A DNA stretch of 64,000 nt from Macrostomum hystrix. Taxonomy: Eukaryota > Platyhelminthes > Macrostomidae. Under the pieces are notes generated by a model. The model was not told where the DNA came from and ran no database searches. It saw nothing but the letters and a program-made list of their open reading frames with translations. The stretch lies in the NCBI GenBank assembly GCA_950097015.1, contig CATNEN010000001.1, positions 21,877,501-21,941,500 of the forward strand, given 5' to 3'. The position numbers were made by a program, and so were the translations under genes. Below, one piece after another: positions 22,806 through 31,588 of this stretch (the first letter of the stretch is position 1; each line of letters starts with the position of its first letter).

Positions 22806-23567
22806 TCAATCAAAGGGTGACACGCACTCGCACAGAACGACCAGTGCAGGGAACGTTTCGGTTGCATCGAGCAATTTAGTTTTCGTGGGGTGCCAGATAA
22901 CCGTGTTTTCATTGGATCCGGAATTGGTCGGCTCTCCGCTACTCCAAACGAACGAGCTGAAGTTGATGTTGCAGCCGACCCAGAGCCAACCACCCGCAGG
23001 CTCAGGACTGCCTGCTGGCTGGTAGCCTCCGAGCCACACTGCAGCTCCTTTACTAAAGTTCGAGCAGATGGAGTCCACGTGGCTCATCTCCGAGACGCTG
23101 GTCACGTCGGCCATGATCACCAGACCGCTCTCCGACTCGCACTTCTGTCTGCTGGGCCACCAGTAGCCGATGCCAGTGTACAGTCGGTACTTCACTCCGC
23201 ACTGCTCCATGCCGTAGCCAGACGGACACAGCGCGCCCGCCTCGAGTCCCGGTCGCTGCTTCACAAACACCTGGCCTCTCCTTGAACAGTCGCAGATCCT
23301 CACCGACATGCTGCACTTGTCGAACACGAACAGCTGACACGGACCGTCAGCCATTGTAAAGGCCTGGCATCGCGGGTTGCCACTGCATAGGACTCCGCAG
23401 ATTATATGTCTGGTCTCCTGTGAGTGAGTCTCCACAAACTCAGCTTTGATGCAGAGGCTGGCATCAATCACGCTGTAAAACTGCTCGATGCGGTCTCGGA
23501 GCGCGAGGCGCTGACCAAACAGCATGGTTGCACTAATTAAGAGTAGTGGCCAGAAGTTGATAGTCAT
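22806..23567 (-). CDS. Secreted PAN/C-type-lectin-like protein 4
   Basis: The first ATG is at 23567 (MTINFWPLLLISATMLFGQ), giving 253 residues. The domain order is as in gene 3: signal peptide, DRIEQFYSVIDASLCI, PAN/apple-like segment (CGVLCSGNPRCQAF, CQLFVFDKC, ICDC), then a C-type-lectin-like domain with WLGGYQPAGSPEPAGGWLW and VLCECVSP. The Ca2+-site motif reads GEPTN instead of EPN, which in C-type lectins would be expected to alter sugar binding. The Gly in ICGC is Asp here. The upstream in-frame extension to 23621 has no ATG. A TATA box lies 104 bp upstream. Confidence 0.85.
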   Translation of the reverse strand: MTINFWPLLLISATMLFGQRLALRDRIEQFYSVIDASLCIKAEFVETHSQETRHIICGVLCSGNPRCQAFTMADGPCQLFVFDKCSMSVRICDCSRRGQVFVKQRPGLEAGALCPSGYGMEQCGVKYRLYTGIGYWWPSRQKCESESGLVIMADVTSVSEMSHVDSICSNFSKGAAVWLGGYQPAGSPEPAGGWLWVGCNINFSSFVWSSGEPTNSGSNENTVIWHPTKTKLLDATETFPALVVLCECVSPFD

Positions 23568-23670
23568 GTTTATGTTGCTTGCGTTTATGCTACCCTTCTT
23601 TCCGTCAAGATGTGCCTGCAACTCAACGCGGCATTTTAAGAGTATTAATTAAATGCCGCTGAGTAGAGAG

Positions 23671-23677
23671 CTTTATA
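23671..23677 (-). promoter_or_regulatory. TATA box of lectin gene 4
   Basis: TATAAAG on the minus strand in gcctataaagctc, 104 bp before the ATG at 23567. Position and context parallel the TATA box of gene 3. Confidence 0.5.
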
Positions 23678-24109
23678 GGCAGGTGATTTGTTAATATATG
23701 TGATATCTTTCCATTTTAGCTCATTCTTTAATGGAAGCTCTGATAATGCCAATCACGCGTTGAAAAATTTGTAGACTCGTCCGATTGGCCAAAGCTGCAG
23801 GCTTACACGAAAAAATACCGTTTCACAAACACTCAATCTACTAGACCTCAGCCGAACGCCTCCAATCGATTCTGATTGACAGCTGGGATTAATGGATTCT
23901 AGGAAACACGCCATGGTGATGGCCAATAATTCCGTTTCTACATGTTTCCTTTCGAGTTGGAGCAAGTTAAAGCAAGTTTCATTTGGATACGAAGTATCAT
24001 TTACAAAGCAATTTATTTAGATTTGATGAGATTGATTTTGAGACACTCCAGCACGCATCACCACAATAGCTTTGCGTTTCCTTTCTCACTCTGTCAGATA
24101 GAGTCATTG

Positions 24110-24960
24110 ACCCATTATCACAAATGTCACTCCAGACACACTGTCCCTGCCAGCACCCTAACACTCTTAACACCCATTGTCACTCCAGACACACTGTCCC
24201 TGCCAACACCCTGACACTCTTAACACCCATTGTCACTCCAGACACACTGTCCCTGCCAACACCCTAACACTCTTAACACCCATTGTCTCTCCAGACACAC
24301 TGTCCCTGCCAACACCCTGACACTCTTAACACCCATTGTCACTCCAGACACACTGTCCTTGCCAACACCCTGACACTCTTAACACCCATTGTCACTCCAG
24401 ACACACTGTCCCTGCCAACACCCTGACACTCTTAACACCCATTTTCTGTCCAGACACACTGTCCCTGCCAACACCCTGACACTCTTAACACCCATTGTCT
24501 CTCCAGACACCCACTGTCTCTCCTGACAGCCACTGTCTCTGGTGACACCCTCTGTCCCTCCTGACACTCAGTCTCTCCTGACACCCACTGTCTCTCCTGA
24601 CACCCATTGTTTCTCCTGACACCTGCACTGTCTCTTCTGACACCCACTGGCTCTCCTGACAGCCACTGTCTCTCCAGACACACTGTCCCTGCCAACACCC
24701 TGACACTCTTAACACCCATTGTCTCTCCAGACACACTGTCCCTGCCAACACCCTGACACTCTTAACACCCATTGTCTCTTCTGACACCCACTGTCTCTCC
24801 TGACAGCCACTGTCTCTGGTGACACCCTCTGTCTCTCCTGACACCCATTGTCTCTCCTGACACCCACTGTCGCTGGTGACACTCTCTGTCCCTCCTGACA
24901 CCCACGTCTTTCCTGACACCCACTCTCTCTTCTGACACCCAATGGGAGCAGAAACTGAAC
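24110..24960. repeat. 53-bp minisatellite, decaying into shorter repeats
   Basis: Copies of a 53-bp unit containing cactccagacacactgtccc, tgccaacaccctgacactct and taacacccattgt run from about 24120 to 24510 and again at 24670-24780. Between and after them are shorter ~19-20-bp pieces (ctctcctgacacccactgt). The minus strand reads as spurious open frames. The gypsy element inserted just beyond its right edge. Confidence 0.92.
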
Positions 24961-24987
24961 TCTTTAGGAACTCCAGTTTATAGCAGT

Positions 24988-25186
24988 TGTAAGACGCTGG
25001 TTTGTTAGGTAGCATGCACACAATTCGCGAAGAGCCATACCGGCTCGCTAGCACTATTATATTTGGCCAGAAACACTGGGGTGGGCGTACCCACCCCCCA
25101 ATCACGCCACGCAAGCACGCACGCAGGCGTGTACGCTCTACCCCCCGCAGTGTACACTGCGGGCCGCGAACTCTAAGCTGCTTACA
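24988..25186 (-). repeat. 3' LTR of the gypsy element
   Basis: Starts TGTAAGACGC and ends CTGCTTACA. It matches 29708-29906 base for base as far as can be read. Since the element is on the minus strand, this is its 3' LTR. Confidence 0.96.
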
Positions 25187-25199
25187 CTACTTTCCCCCT
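25187..25199 (-). other. Polypurine tract
   Basis: On the minus strand the bases directly before the 3' LTR read agggggaaagtag, a purine-rich tract where plus-strand DNA priming occurs in LTR elements. Confidence 0.75.
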
Positions 25200-25212
25200 A
25201 GAAGCAGTTCAG

Positions 25213-28200
25213 TCAAGCAAAGCCAGCCATGTAAAAGTCAGGAGGCCGGCGTTCTCTCGCCGAGCGTCGGAGAGCCTCGGCCGGCTCGGGCGGGGCCGCC
25301 GGCGGATCATCGGACCGCACGTTTTGGTCCGGTTCCGGCCAGCCGACCACCGCATCGCCACCCGGGTCAGCCGCTGGACTGGGCGGTCGCACGGCGAGGC
25401 CGTTGGCGTTCGTGTCGGCATCGGCGGCAGCAGGCAGCTCCAGCGACGGCCGCCGCTGAATGAAGAGTCGGAGCCGGTCGTGGTGCACCACCAGCTTGCG
25501 CCGGCGGCCTGCCTGGTCCTGGATGCGGTAGTTCACCTCGCCGAGGCGCCGCAGGATCCGATACGGCCCCTTCCATTTGTCGCTGAGGCACCGCGTCTGG
25601 CCGCGCTTGACGACGGAGTTGCGCAGCATTACCAGCTGGCCCTCTTCAAACGGCACGAATCTGGCACCCTGGTTGACTCGCTGGTTGCGCGCCGCCTGGG
25701 CGTCCCGCAGCCGGCCGTGCACCGCGTCAAAGGCGCCCTGCAGGTTCGCTTGCGTCTGCTGCAGAAAGTCGTGCGGGCTGCCGCTCGCCGCCTTGTCGCC
25801 GTCCACCAGCCAGCTGTCGAGCGCCAGCCGCGGCGGCCAGCCATGCAGGACCTGGTACGGGCTGAGGCCGGTGGTGCTGTGCACAGAGGTGTTATAGGCC
25901 CAGGTAACGTAGTGCAGCTTCCGGTCCCAGTCCTGCTGGCTCTCCGACACGACCGTCGCCAGCATGTCGCCCAGTGTCCGGTTGCCGCGCTCCACGACGC
26001 CGTTGCCGCTTGGGTGGAATGGCGATGTGCGAGTTTTCTCGATGCCCAGCTGCTCGCAGAGCCGGACGAAGACGTCGCTCTCAAACTGCCGTCCTTGGTC
26101 GCTGTGCAGCACTTGTGGGGCACCGTGCCGCAGCACAACGGCTCTGAGCAGCGCATCCGCCACCGTCACGGCGTCGATCGTCGCCAGCGCCGATGTCTCC
26201 ATCCACTTGGAGAAGGTGTCGCACATGCTGAGGATGTAGGCGTTGCCGTCTGTCGTGCGCGGCAGCGGGCCTTTAATATCGATCTGCACCTGCTGCCAAG
26301 GCGCTGTCGGCTGGCCTGTCGTCTGCAGCGGTGCCCGCTGCGGCCTGGTTGGACTCTTCTTGGTTAGGCAGGCGGCGCAGCTCGCCACCCAGTTCTCCGC
26401 GTCCCGCCGCAGGCCCGGCCACCAGCAGCGCTCCGCCAGCCTCGCCACCGTCCTGTCAACACCGAGGTGGGCGCTCTGGTCGCTGGAATGCGCCTCCTGC
26501 AGGAAGTGCGGCCGCAGGTGGCTGGGAATGACCGGCTTGCCGTGGAACAGCAGGACGCCCGCCGTACTTATTGATGCCCCGTCCAGCAGCTCGCGAACCT
26601 GCGCCGCCCAGGTGTCAGACAGATTGTCGATTCCTGTCGCTAGCGCCTGGAACGCCTTGCTCAGTAGCGTGTCCTGCCGCTGCTCCTCATGCAGGCGCGC
26701 GGCCTCCCAGCGGGGCTGCAGGCGCGTGCCGGCCACCCGGCTCAGTGCGTCCGGCACAACGTTCTCCCGGCCTGGCCGGTACAGCAGCGAGAAGGAGAAC
26801 TGCTGCAGCGTAGACAGCCACCGCGCCAGCCTGCCTTCCGGGTCCTTGGTCGCCAGCAGTCCCTGAAGCGGCCGATGGTCGGAGTAGACGGTGAAGCTGG
26901 GAACACTGAGCAAGTACGTTCTGAAGTGCTTCAAGCTCCACACCAGCGCCAGCAGCTCCCGGTCTGTCGCCGAGTAATTTCGCTCCGCCTTGTTGAGCGT
27001 GCGCGATGCGAAAGCCACAGGCAGCTCAGCGTCCCCGTGCAACTGGCTGAGCACGGCGCCCACTGCGAACTGGCTGCTGTCGCAGCTCAAAACGAACTGC
27101 TTGCTGAAGTCGGGCAGCCGCAGCACCGGGGCAGTCGTCAACTTGTCCTTCAGCTCGTTGAACGCCCGCTCGCAACTGCTGCTCCATCTAAAGTCTCTCG
27201 CTGTCTGGCTGACGTCGTGCAGCACCCTCGCAGTCTGGCTGAAGTCCTGGATGAAGCGGCGATAGAAGCCTAGCATGCCGAGGAACCGCTTCACCTCCTC
27301 TGCTGTCGTCGGGCTGGGCATGCTGCGGATGGCGTCCACCTTGCTCGGGTCTGGCGCGATGCCCTGCTCGCTGACCCGGTGCCCCAGGTACAGCACCTGG
27401 CGGTGGCCGAAGACACTCTTCGCCCTGTGCAGCTTGAGCCCGGCCCCTCGAAGCCGCTGAAGGACCTGTGCTAGCCGCGCCAGATGCTCGTTGAAGGTTC
27501 TGCTGAAGACGATGATGTCGTCGATGTAGGTCAGCACCACCTCCCAGGATAAGCCGGACATGACGAGCTCCATAAGGCGCTGAAATGTCGCTGGGGCGTT
27601 GCACATCCCGAAGCCCATCTTGCGGAACTGCATCAGGCCGCGGGTGGAGTAGAAGGCAGTCTTTGGCCGGTCTTCCTCTGCCACCTCCACCTGGTGATAA
27701 CCCTGCCGGCAATCGATGGTGGAGAACCAGGAACAGCCGACCAGTGCGTCCATGGCTTGCTGCAGATGCGGCAGCGGGTAGGCGTCCTTGACTGTGGAGG
27801 CGTTCAGCTGTCGCCAGTCGGTGCAGAGCCTGATGTCGCCGTTCTTCTTGCGCACCACCAGGAGGTTGCTGGCCCAAGGAGACATGGACGGCTCGATGAT
27901 GCCGCTGTCCAGCATCTGGCCGATCTTCTTGTCTACCTGGTCCCGCACGGACAGAGGCAGACGTCGCTGAACCTGCCTGTGCGGCCGCGTTCCGGGCTCC
28001 AGATCTATCCTGTGCTGCAGCAGCTCCGTCGTGCCCAGGTCGTACTCGTGCCTTGCGAAAAGGTCCTCGTTTTGCTCCAGCAGCTGGCGCAGCTTCTCCG
28101 CATCCGCTTCGGACAGCTCCGGGTTGATGTTCCAGCCGAGGGGGTCCTCCTGGAGATAGTCGCTCCTCCCCCCGGCCATCGCACCCTCGAACGTCCCGAC

Positions 28201-28899
28201 GGCTTTATTGGCGTACAGCAGCACAGGCTCCTCGGCCAGGTTGCACATCTTGACGGGGATTCGGCCGTCGTCCGAGATAGTCAGCACGCGCGCCGAAAGC
28301 ACCGCCGTGGCTGCTACGAAGTCCTCGCAGGGCTCGAACACTCCCTGCTCTCGGCTGGAGTCCACCCGGAGCCATACGACCTTCTCGCTCCGCGCCGGCA
28401 GCTCCGTGTTGACCGCCACGCGCGCCACCAGAACGCTTGGCACCAGGCGGCAACTGGCCCGCGGCTGCTCGCTGCTGAAAGCCACCGTATCGCTGTCGAA
28501 CCGGACGACGCCTTCCTTCATGTCGATGGTCACCGTCTGCGACACCCGGCCGATGAAGTCCATGCCGAGAATCAGTCTAGGTTGGATGCCGTCCACCACG
28601 GTAAAACTGTGCCGCGCTCGAATCGCGCTGCCGATCGCAACCTCCGCCGTCGTCAGGCCAAGGCAGCGCAGCCGCGAGCCGTCGACAGAGGTCGGCATGA
28701 CGCTGATGTCGCTGCAGTCGAGCCGGCAGTCAAGCTTGTCGTACAGCGACTTGTCCATCAGCGAAATCTGCGCGCCCGTGTCCAGCAGGGCGGGCGAGCT
28801 GTGCCTGCCGAAACGCACTGGCACAAAGATGGACGACGCTGATCTGTGGGCCCCTTGAGAGGGGGTCGGCGCTGGCCCCAGGCTGCCGACCCTCAGCAG
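25213..28899 (-). CDS. pol: Gypsy Pol polyprotein (protease, RT, RNase H, integrase)
   Basis: About 1,228 Pol-specific residues follow the frameshift site. In order: an aspartic protease (LLDTGAQ), a reverse transcriptase with TAFYS, GMCNAPATFQ and the catalytic YIDD, and an RNase H with DSSQFAVGAVLSQ and DRELLA. The integrase has an HHCC zinc motif (H..H..CAAC), a DDE core (QIDIKG, HSDQG, VVERGNRTL) and a C-terminal GPYRILRR module. Sizes fit Ty3/gypsy elements. The frame overlaps the end of gag and has no suitable ATG near its start, consistent with expression by -1 frameshifting. No internal stop was seen. It lies in the minus orientation. Confidence 0.96.
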   Translation of the reverse strand: MLRVGSLGPAPTPSQGAHRSASSIFVPVRFGRHSSPALLDTGAQISLMDKSLYDKLDCRLDCSDISVMPTSVDGSRLRCLGLTTAEVAIGSAIRARHSFTVVDGIQPRLILGMDFIGRVSQTVTIDMKEGVVRFDSDTVAFSSEQPRASCRLVPSVLVARVAVNTELPARSEKVVWLRVDSSREQGVFEPCEDFVAATAVLSARVLTISDDGRIPVKMCNLAEEPVLLYANKAVGTFEGAMAGGRSDYLQEDPLGWNINPELSEADAEKLRQLLEQNEDLFARHEYDLGTTELLQHRIDLEPGTRPHRQVQRRLPLSVRDQVDKKIGQMLDSGIIEPSMSPWASNLLVVRKKNGDIRLCTDWRQLNASTVKDAYPLPHLQQAMDALVGCSWFSTIDCRQGYHQVEVAEEDRPKTAFYSTRGLMQFRKMGFGMCNAPATFQRLMELVMSGLSWEVVLTYIDDIIVFSRTFNEHLARLAQVLQRLRGAGLKLHRAKSVFGHRQVLYLGHRVSEQGIAPDPSKVDAIRSMPSPTTAEEVKRFLGMLGFYRRFIQDFSQTARVLHDVSQTARDFRWSSSCERAFNELKDKLTTAPVLRLPDFSKQFVLSCDSSQFAVGAVLSQLHGDAELPVAFASRTLNKAERNYSATDRELLALVWSLKHFRTYLLSVPSFTVYSDHRPLQGLLATKDPEGRLARWLSTLQQFSFSLLYRPGRENVVPDALSRVAGTRLQPRWEAARLHEEQRQDTLLSKAFQALATGIDNLSDTWAAQVRELLDGASISTAGVLLFHGKPVIPSHLRPHFLQEAHSSDQSAHLGVDRTVARLAERCWWPGLRRDAENWVASCAACLTKKSPTRPQRAPLQTTGQPTAPWQQVQIDIKGPLPRTTDGNAYILSMCDTFSKWMETSALATIDAVTVADALLRAVVLRHGAPQVLHSDQGRQFESDVFVRLCEQLGIEKTRTSPFHPSGNGVVERGNRTLGDMLATVVSESQQDWDRKLHYVTWAYNTSVHSTTGLSPYQVLHGWPPRLALDSWLVDGDKAASGSPHDFLQQTQANLQGAFDAVHGRLRDAQAARNQRVNQGARFVPFEEGQLVMLRNSVVKRGQTRCLSDKWKGPYRILRRLGEVNYRIQDQAGRRRKLVVHHDRLRLFIQRRPSLELPAAADADTNANGLAVRPPSPAADPGGDAVVGWPEPDQNVRSDDPPAAPPEPAEALRRSARERRPPDFYMAGFA

Positions 28900-28905
28900 T
28901 TTCCC
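28863..28905 (-). promoter_or_regulatory. -1 ribosomal frameshift signal between gag and pol
   Basis: On the minus strand the gag codons GGA AAC are preceded by G, making the slippery heptamer GGGAAAC (28899-28905) in the correct frame, two codons before the gag stop. After a 6-nt spacer (tgctga) comes an 8-bp perfect stem, GGGTCGGC (28885-28892) with GCCGACCC (28863-28870), around a 14-nt loop. Slipping joins gag to the pol frame exactly. Confidence 0.88.
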
Positions 28906-29687
28906 TGCGGCTGTGCAGCTGGTGTCGGGCAGACCGCCGCCGTGTGCCCCTTGCCTGAGCACCTGCTGCAGCGGGCTCCTGCCGCTCTCGGGCACTGCCT
29001 CGCGATGTGGCCAACTTCCCCGCAGCTGAAGCACTTGATGGCCCTTTGACGGCTTTCCTTGCCTGCGGCTCCCGTTCGCACACCTGCAGCCAGCTGCTGA
29101 ACCTGCTGCTCCAGACGGCTGATCCGACTGTCCTCCGCCGTCACGGCTGCTGACGTCGCTGATGACTGGCGACTCACCAACTCAATGCGGGCCGCCCGGT
29201 CAATCAGGACTGTCAACGGACAGGAGTCCGCGTCCTGGTCTTTGAGCAGCGTATCTCTTACAGCTGCTGGGAGGAGGCGCATCAAGCGGAACTTCACGTC
29301 CTTCTCCCTGGCGTCCACAGAGTCGTCTGGCCGAGCCCGGAGGTGCAGCAGCTTGAGGTTGTACGCCAGCTCTCTCAAAGACTCATTTGGCCGACGTTTG
29401 CGTTCCTCAAACTCCTCCATCGCCCGGTAGCTGCTCAGGCTGTCGCCGAAGTGCCCGATGAGCTCCACCTTAAGCTGCTCGTAGCTCACTTTCTTTTCGT
29501 CTGGAAGTTCCCACACAAAGATCTGTGCCTCTCCAGACAGCAGCAGCTTCAACTTCTTCGCCTTCTTCTTATCGTCCCAGTCGCTGTCATCGGCGAAGTC
29601 TTCAAACATGCTTAGCCACATTCTGACATTTGAGTCACTGCCGGCGCCGCTGAACTTTTGCGGCAGTAAAGATTCTTGCTTAGTCAT
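28893..29687 (-). CDS. gag: Gypsy Gag with two CCHC zinc knuckles
   Basis: 264 residues from ATG 29687 (MTKQESLLPQKFSG) to TGA at 28893. The central part is a retrotransposon Gag capsid-like region (about residues 20-160, with the FGDSLSSYRAMEEFEERKRR region). Two zinc knuckles near the C-terminus, CFSCGEVGHIARQC and CSRCSGKGHTAAVC, both fit CX2CX4HX4C and would bind the element RNA. The open frame extends upstream through the LTR, but the ATG just inside the primer site is the natural start. The last codons carry the frameshift site into pol. Confidence 0.95.
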   Translation of the reverse strand: MTKQESLLPQKFSGAGSDSNVRMWLSMFEDFADDSDWDDKKKAKKLKLLLSGEAQIFVWELPDEKKVSYEQLKVELIGHFGDSLSSYRAMEEFEERKRRPNESLRELAYNLKLLHLRARPDDSVDAREKDVKFRLMRLLPAAVRDTLLKDQDADSCPLTVLIDRAARIELVSRQSSATSAAVTAEDSRISRLEQQVQQLAAGVRTGAAGKESRQRAIKCFSCGEVGHIARQCPRAAGARCSRCSGKGHTAAVCPTPAAQPQGNC

Positions 29688-29693
29688 GCTGAG

Positions 29694-29706
29694 ACCGCTG
29701 CCACCA
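29694..29706 (-). other. Primer-binding site, tRNA-Leu type
   Basis: One base inside the 5' LTR the minus strand reads TGGTGGCAGCGGT. This is complementary to the 3' end of animal tRNA-Leu of the AAG/TAG type (..ACCGCTGCCACCA). The match is 13 nt, from memory of that tRNA. Confidence 0.8.
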
Positions 29707-29707
29707 G

Positions 29708-29906
29708 TGTAAGACGCTGGTTTGTTAGGTAGCATGCACACAATTCGCGAAGAGCCATACCGGCTCGCTAGCACTATTATATTTGGCCAGAAACACTGGG
29801 GTGGGCGTACCCACCCCCCAATCACGCCACGCAAGCACGCACGCAGGCGTGTACGCTCTACCCCCCGCAGTGTACACTGCGGGCCGCGAACTCTAAGCTG
29901 CTTACA
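29708..29906 (-). repeat. 5' LTR of the gypsy element
   Basis: The second 199-bp LTR copy, adjacent to the primer site. A CA-rich and GC-rich central part (cacgcaagcacgcacgcag, ccccccgcagtgtacactgc) probably includes transcription control, but no TATA is obvious. Confidence 0.96.
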
Positions 29907-30134
29907 CAGTAATTTAGTTATAAATAACTCCAGTTAAGATTCAAAAAAAGCAGAATCTCAGTTTAGGCCTTTCGTTTGTTAGTTTATTTTTTTGCAAGTC
30001 ACGTTTTTAAAGGCTCGTTTTCTTTAAAGCAAAATTTTGGAGTTAAGCTGACTTGTCCGAGACATATAAAGATAAGACTAGAAAATTACAGATAAAAGTT
30101 TGAATCTCGCGAGTGCTGTCAACGAAGCTGCCTT

Positions 30135-30447
30135 TCAGATGCCAAGCAAATTCGTTACTCGCTCTGAAATTCAGTTTATGTAATTAAAAAATTGACTTAA
30201 ACTATTATTGAAAATTTTCTAGAGAATGATGGAGCAGAGAATAGAGGCACTTACTAGACTCCTTGAGTGCGTACATGACGTTGGCATGCACAGTGCCTAA
30301 CTTTTTCAATAGAGCGTCCAGGCGACGCTTCCGCTCGCTAATATCGGTCTTGATGAGCAGGATTTCCGTCAGCTCATTCAGCAGCTGTTCAAGCAGACGC
30401 GAAGAGTCGAAATTCAAATCGGTTGAAACTTCAGCTACGATGGACAT
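30135..30447 (-). CDS. Small unrecognised coiled-coil protein, two exons
   Basis: Exon 1 (30255-30447) starts at ATG 30447 and ends at a GTAAGT donor in phase 1. A good acceptor (gaatttcag) then opens exon 2 (30135-30163), which continues in frame to TGA. The 72-residue product begins MSIVAEVSTDLNFDSSRLLE, is leucine- and charge-rich in a heptad-like pattern (LLNELTEILLIKTDISERKRRLDALLKKL) and ends RVTNLLGI. It resembles subunits of small helical assemblies, but no family was recognised. A possible AATAAA (minus) is at 29983-29988, just before the gypsy insertion. Matching splice phase is the best support. Confidence 0.45.
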
Positions 30448-30672
30448 GTTGCGTAGCGTCCTCCTTGAGATTATTGGTTGGTCAAAGTTCGCTAAATTTA
30501 AGTGTTAGCGCAAGTTAAAGCAAGTCCGAAGATTCAATATTCCCAGGATGGGCCACTCTATGGCCAAAGCTCAGTTAGTCAGTGAGAGGGAACGCGACCA
30601 CGCGAATGGCAAGATATTTTTAAGAAAGCCGACAACGCTGGCTGGCAATTCTAAATTCAGTAGCTTATGCAC

Positions 30673-31261
30673 TTACTTACTTTACTTACTTTGCAGGGGG
30701 GCCTGGGGCACTTGACGCACAAACACAGGAACGGCATGCCCCCAGGCCGGCGAACTAGGCGAGAGCCGCCCATCGCGCCGCCTCCCCTGGGCAGGCACCT
30801 CACACACACAGCAGCAAGCCAAGCGGGGAAGGGGGCGGCAGCCGGAGTGCCTCTCACCCCAGGCCCGCACACGCACAGAGCAGACCAAGCCGGGGCGGAA
30901 GGCTGATAGAAATCAGTCCTCAGGGGGGGCGGGTGACGAGTGTACACTTTATCCAATCGCGCTGACGGAAATCCAGATGAGCGCGCGGCGGTGTACACCC
31001 GCCCCCCAGCCACCCCCCGCAAGGTCTAACGCCCCAGCGCCAACGCACAAACTCATACAACGCAGAACAGGCACTCAGAAAGGTAGGAGCGAAGATATTT
31101 TTCAAGCTTTGATTGCACGAAATAAGGTGCACCTCCGCCGGTCGCTACTGTCCAAACCCCCCCAACAAGTACCGAAATTAATCGTGACCTGAAGGGTGAA
31201 TCGAACTAGCGTCCTTTGGAGTGCGAGGCAGCGACGTTAGCCGCTGACCCCCCTCGCCCCT
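30673..31261 (-). mobile_element. SINE family C with 12-bp target duplication
   Basis: The insert is flanked by tagcttatgcac at 30661-30672 and 31262-31273. Read on the minus strand it starts with a tRNA-like head (ggtcagcggctaacgtcgc, then agttcgattcac as B box), continues through a GC-rich body and ends in a (GTAA)n-type tail at 30673-30700. Length is 589 bp. No similarity to families A or B was seen outside the tRNA-like head. Confidence 0.82.
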
Positions 31262-31372
31262 TAGCTTATGCACATGGTCGTCCTTTTTTATTTTGAGGAC
31301 AGGTTTTTGTGAATTCGAGAAGAGTAGGCGCTGCAGCGCGCAAGTTGCTACTCGCTATACATGCGAGAGACC

Positions 31373-31588
31373 ATGCCGTTTAATTCTCGCTGCTGCTGTG
31401 TGCGTGGATGTGGCACGCATGTCTTCACGCCGGAGAAGAATGGCGTGCGCGTGCAACTGCACCACTTTCCAAAGGACGACGTCGCAGCTCGGCGGTGGCT
31501 CGCAGTTCTAGAGGGCCAGGATACCAGCCTTGGAACAGTTGGACAACACAAACTTAAACAGTGCAGCACCTTACTCTCGACAATCTGA
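31373..31588 (+). pseudogene. THAP zinc-finger fragment
   Basis: From ATG 31373 the frame reads MPFNSRCCCVRGCGTHVFTP and then VQLHHFPKDDVAARRWLAVL. This is the N-terminal half of a THAP C2CH DNA-binding domain (Cys pair, HxFP, invariant Trp). The second half (C..H and AVPTIF-type box) is missing and the frame ends soon after. It may be a broken THAP gene, a relic of a P-element-like transposase or a first exon; no good donor was found. Confidence 0.5.

Larger units (their letters stand above)
24988..29906 (-). mobile_element. Apparently intact Ty3/gypsy LTR retrotransposon
   Basis: The 4,919-bp element lies on the minus strand. Two 199-bp LTRs (24988-25186 and 29708-29906) show no difference on reading and have TGTAAG..CTTACA ends. 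The host site is duplicated as CAGT (24984-24987 and 29907-29910). Inside are a primer-binding site, Gag with two CCHC knuckles, a -1 frameshift signal, Pol in the order protease-RT-RNase H-integrase, and a polypurine tract. There is no envelope gene. Identical LTRs and open frames indicate recent insertion. Confidence 0.97.

Noticed and set aside
27694-28842. Long plus-strand frames opposite gypsy pol
   Set aside because: Shadows caused by GC-rich coding DNA. The minus-strand Pol has all catalytic motifs.
29688-29834. N-terminal extension of Gag through the LTR
   Set aside because: The frame is open upstream, but it crosses the primer-binding site and LTR. The ATG at 29687 is the natural start.
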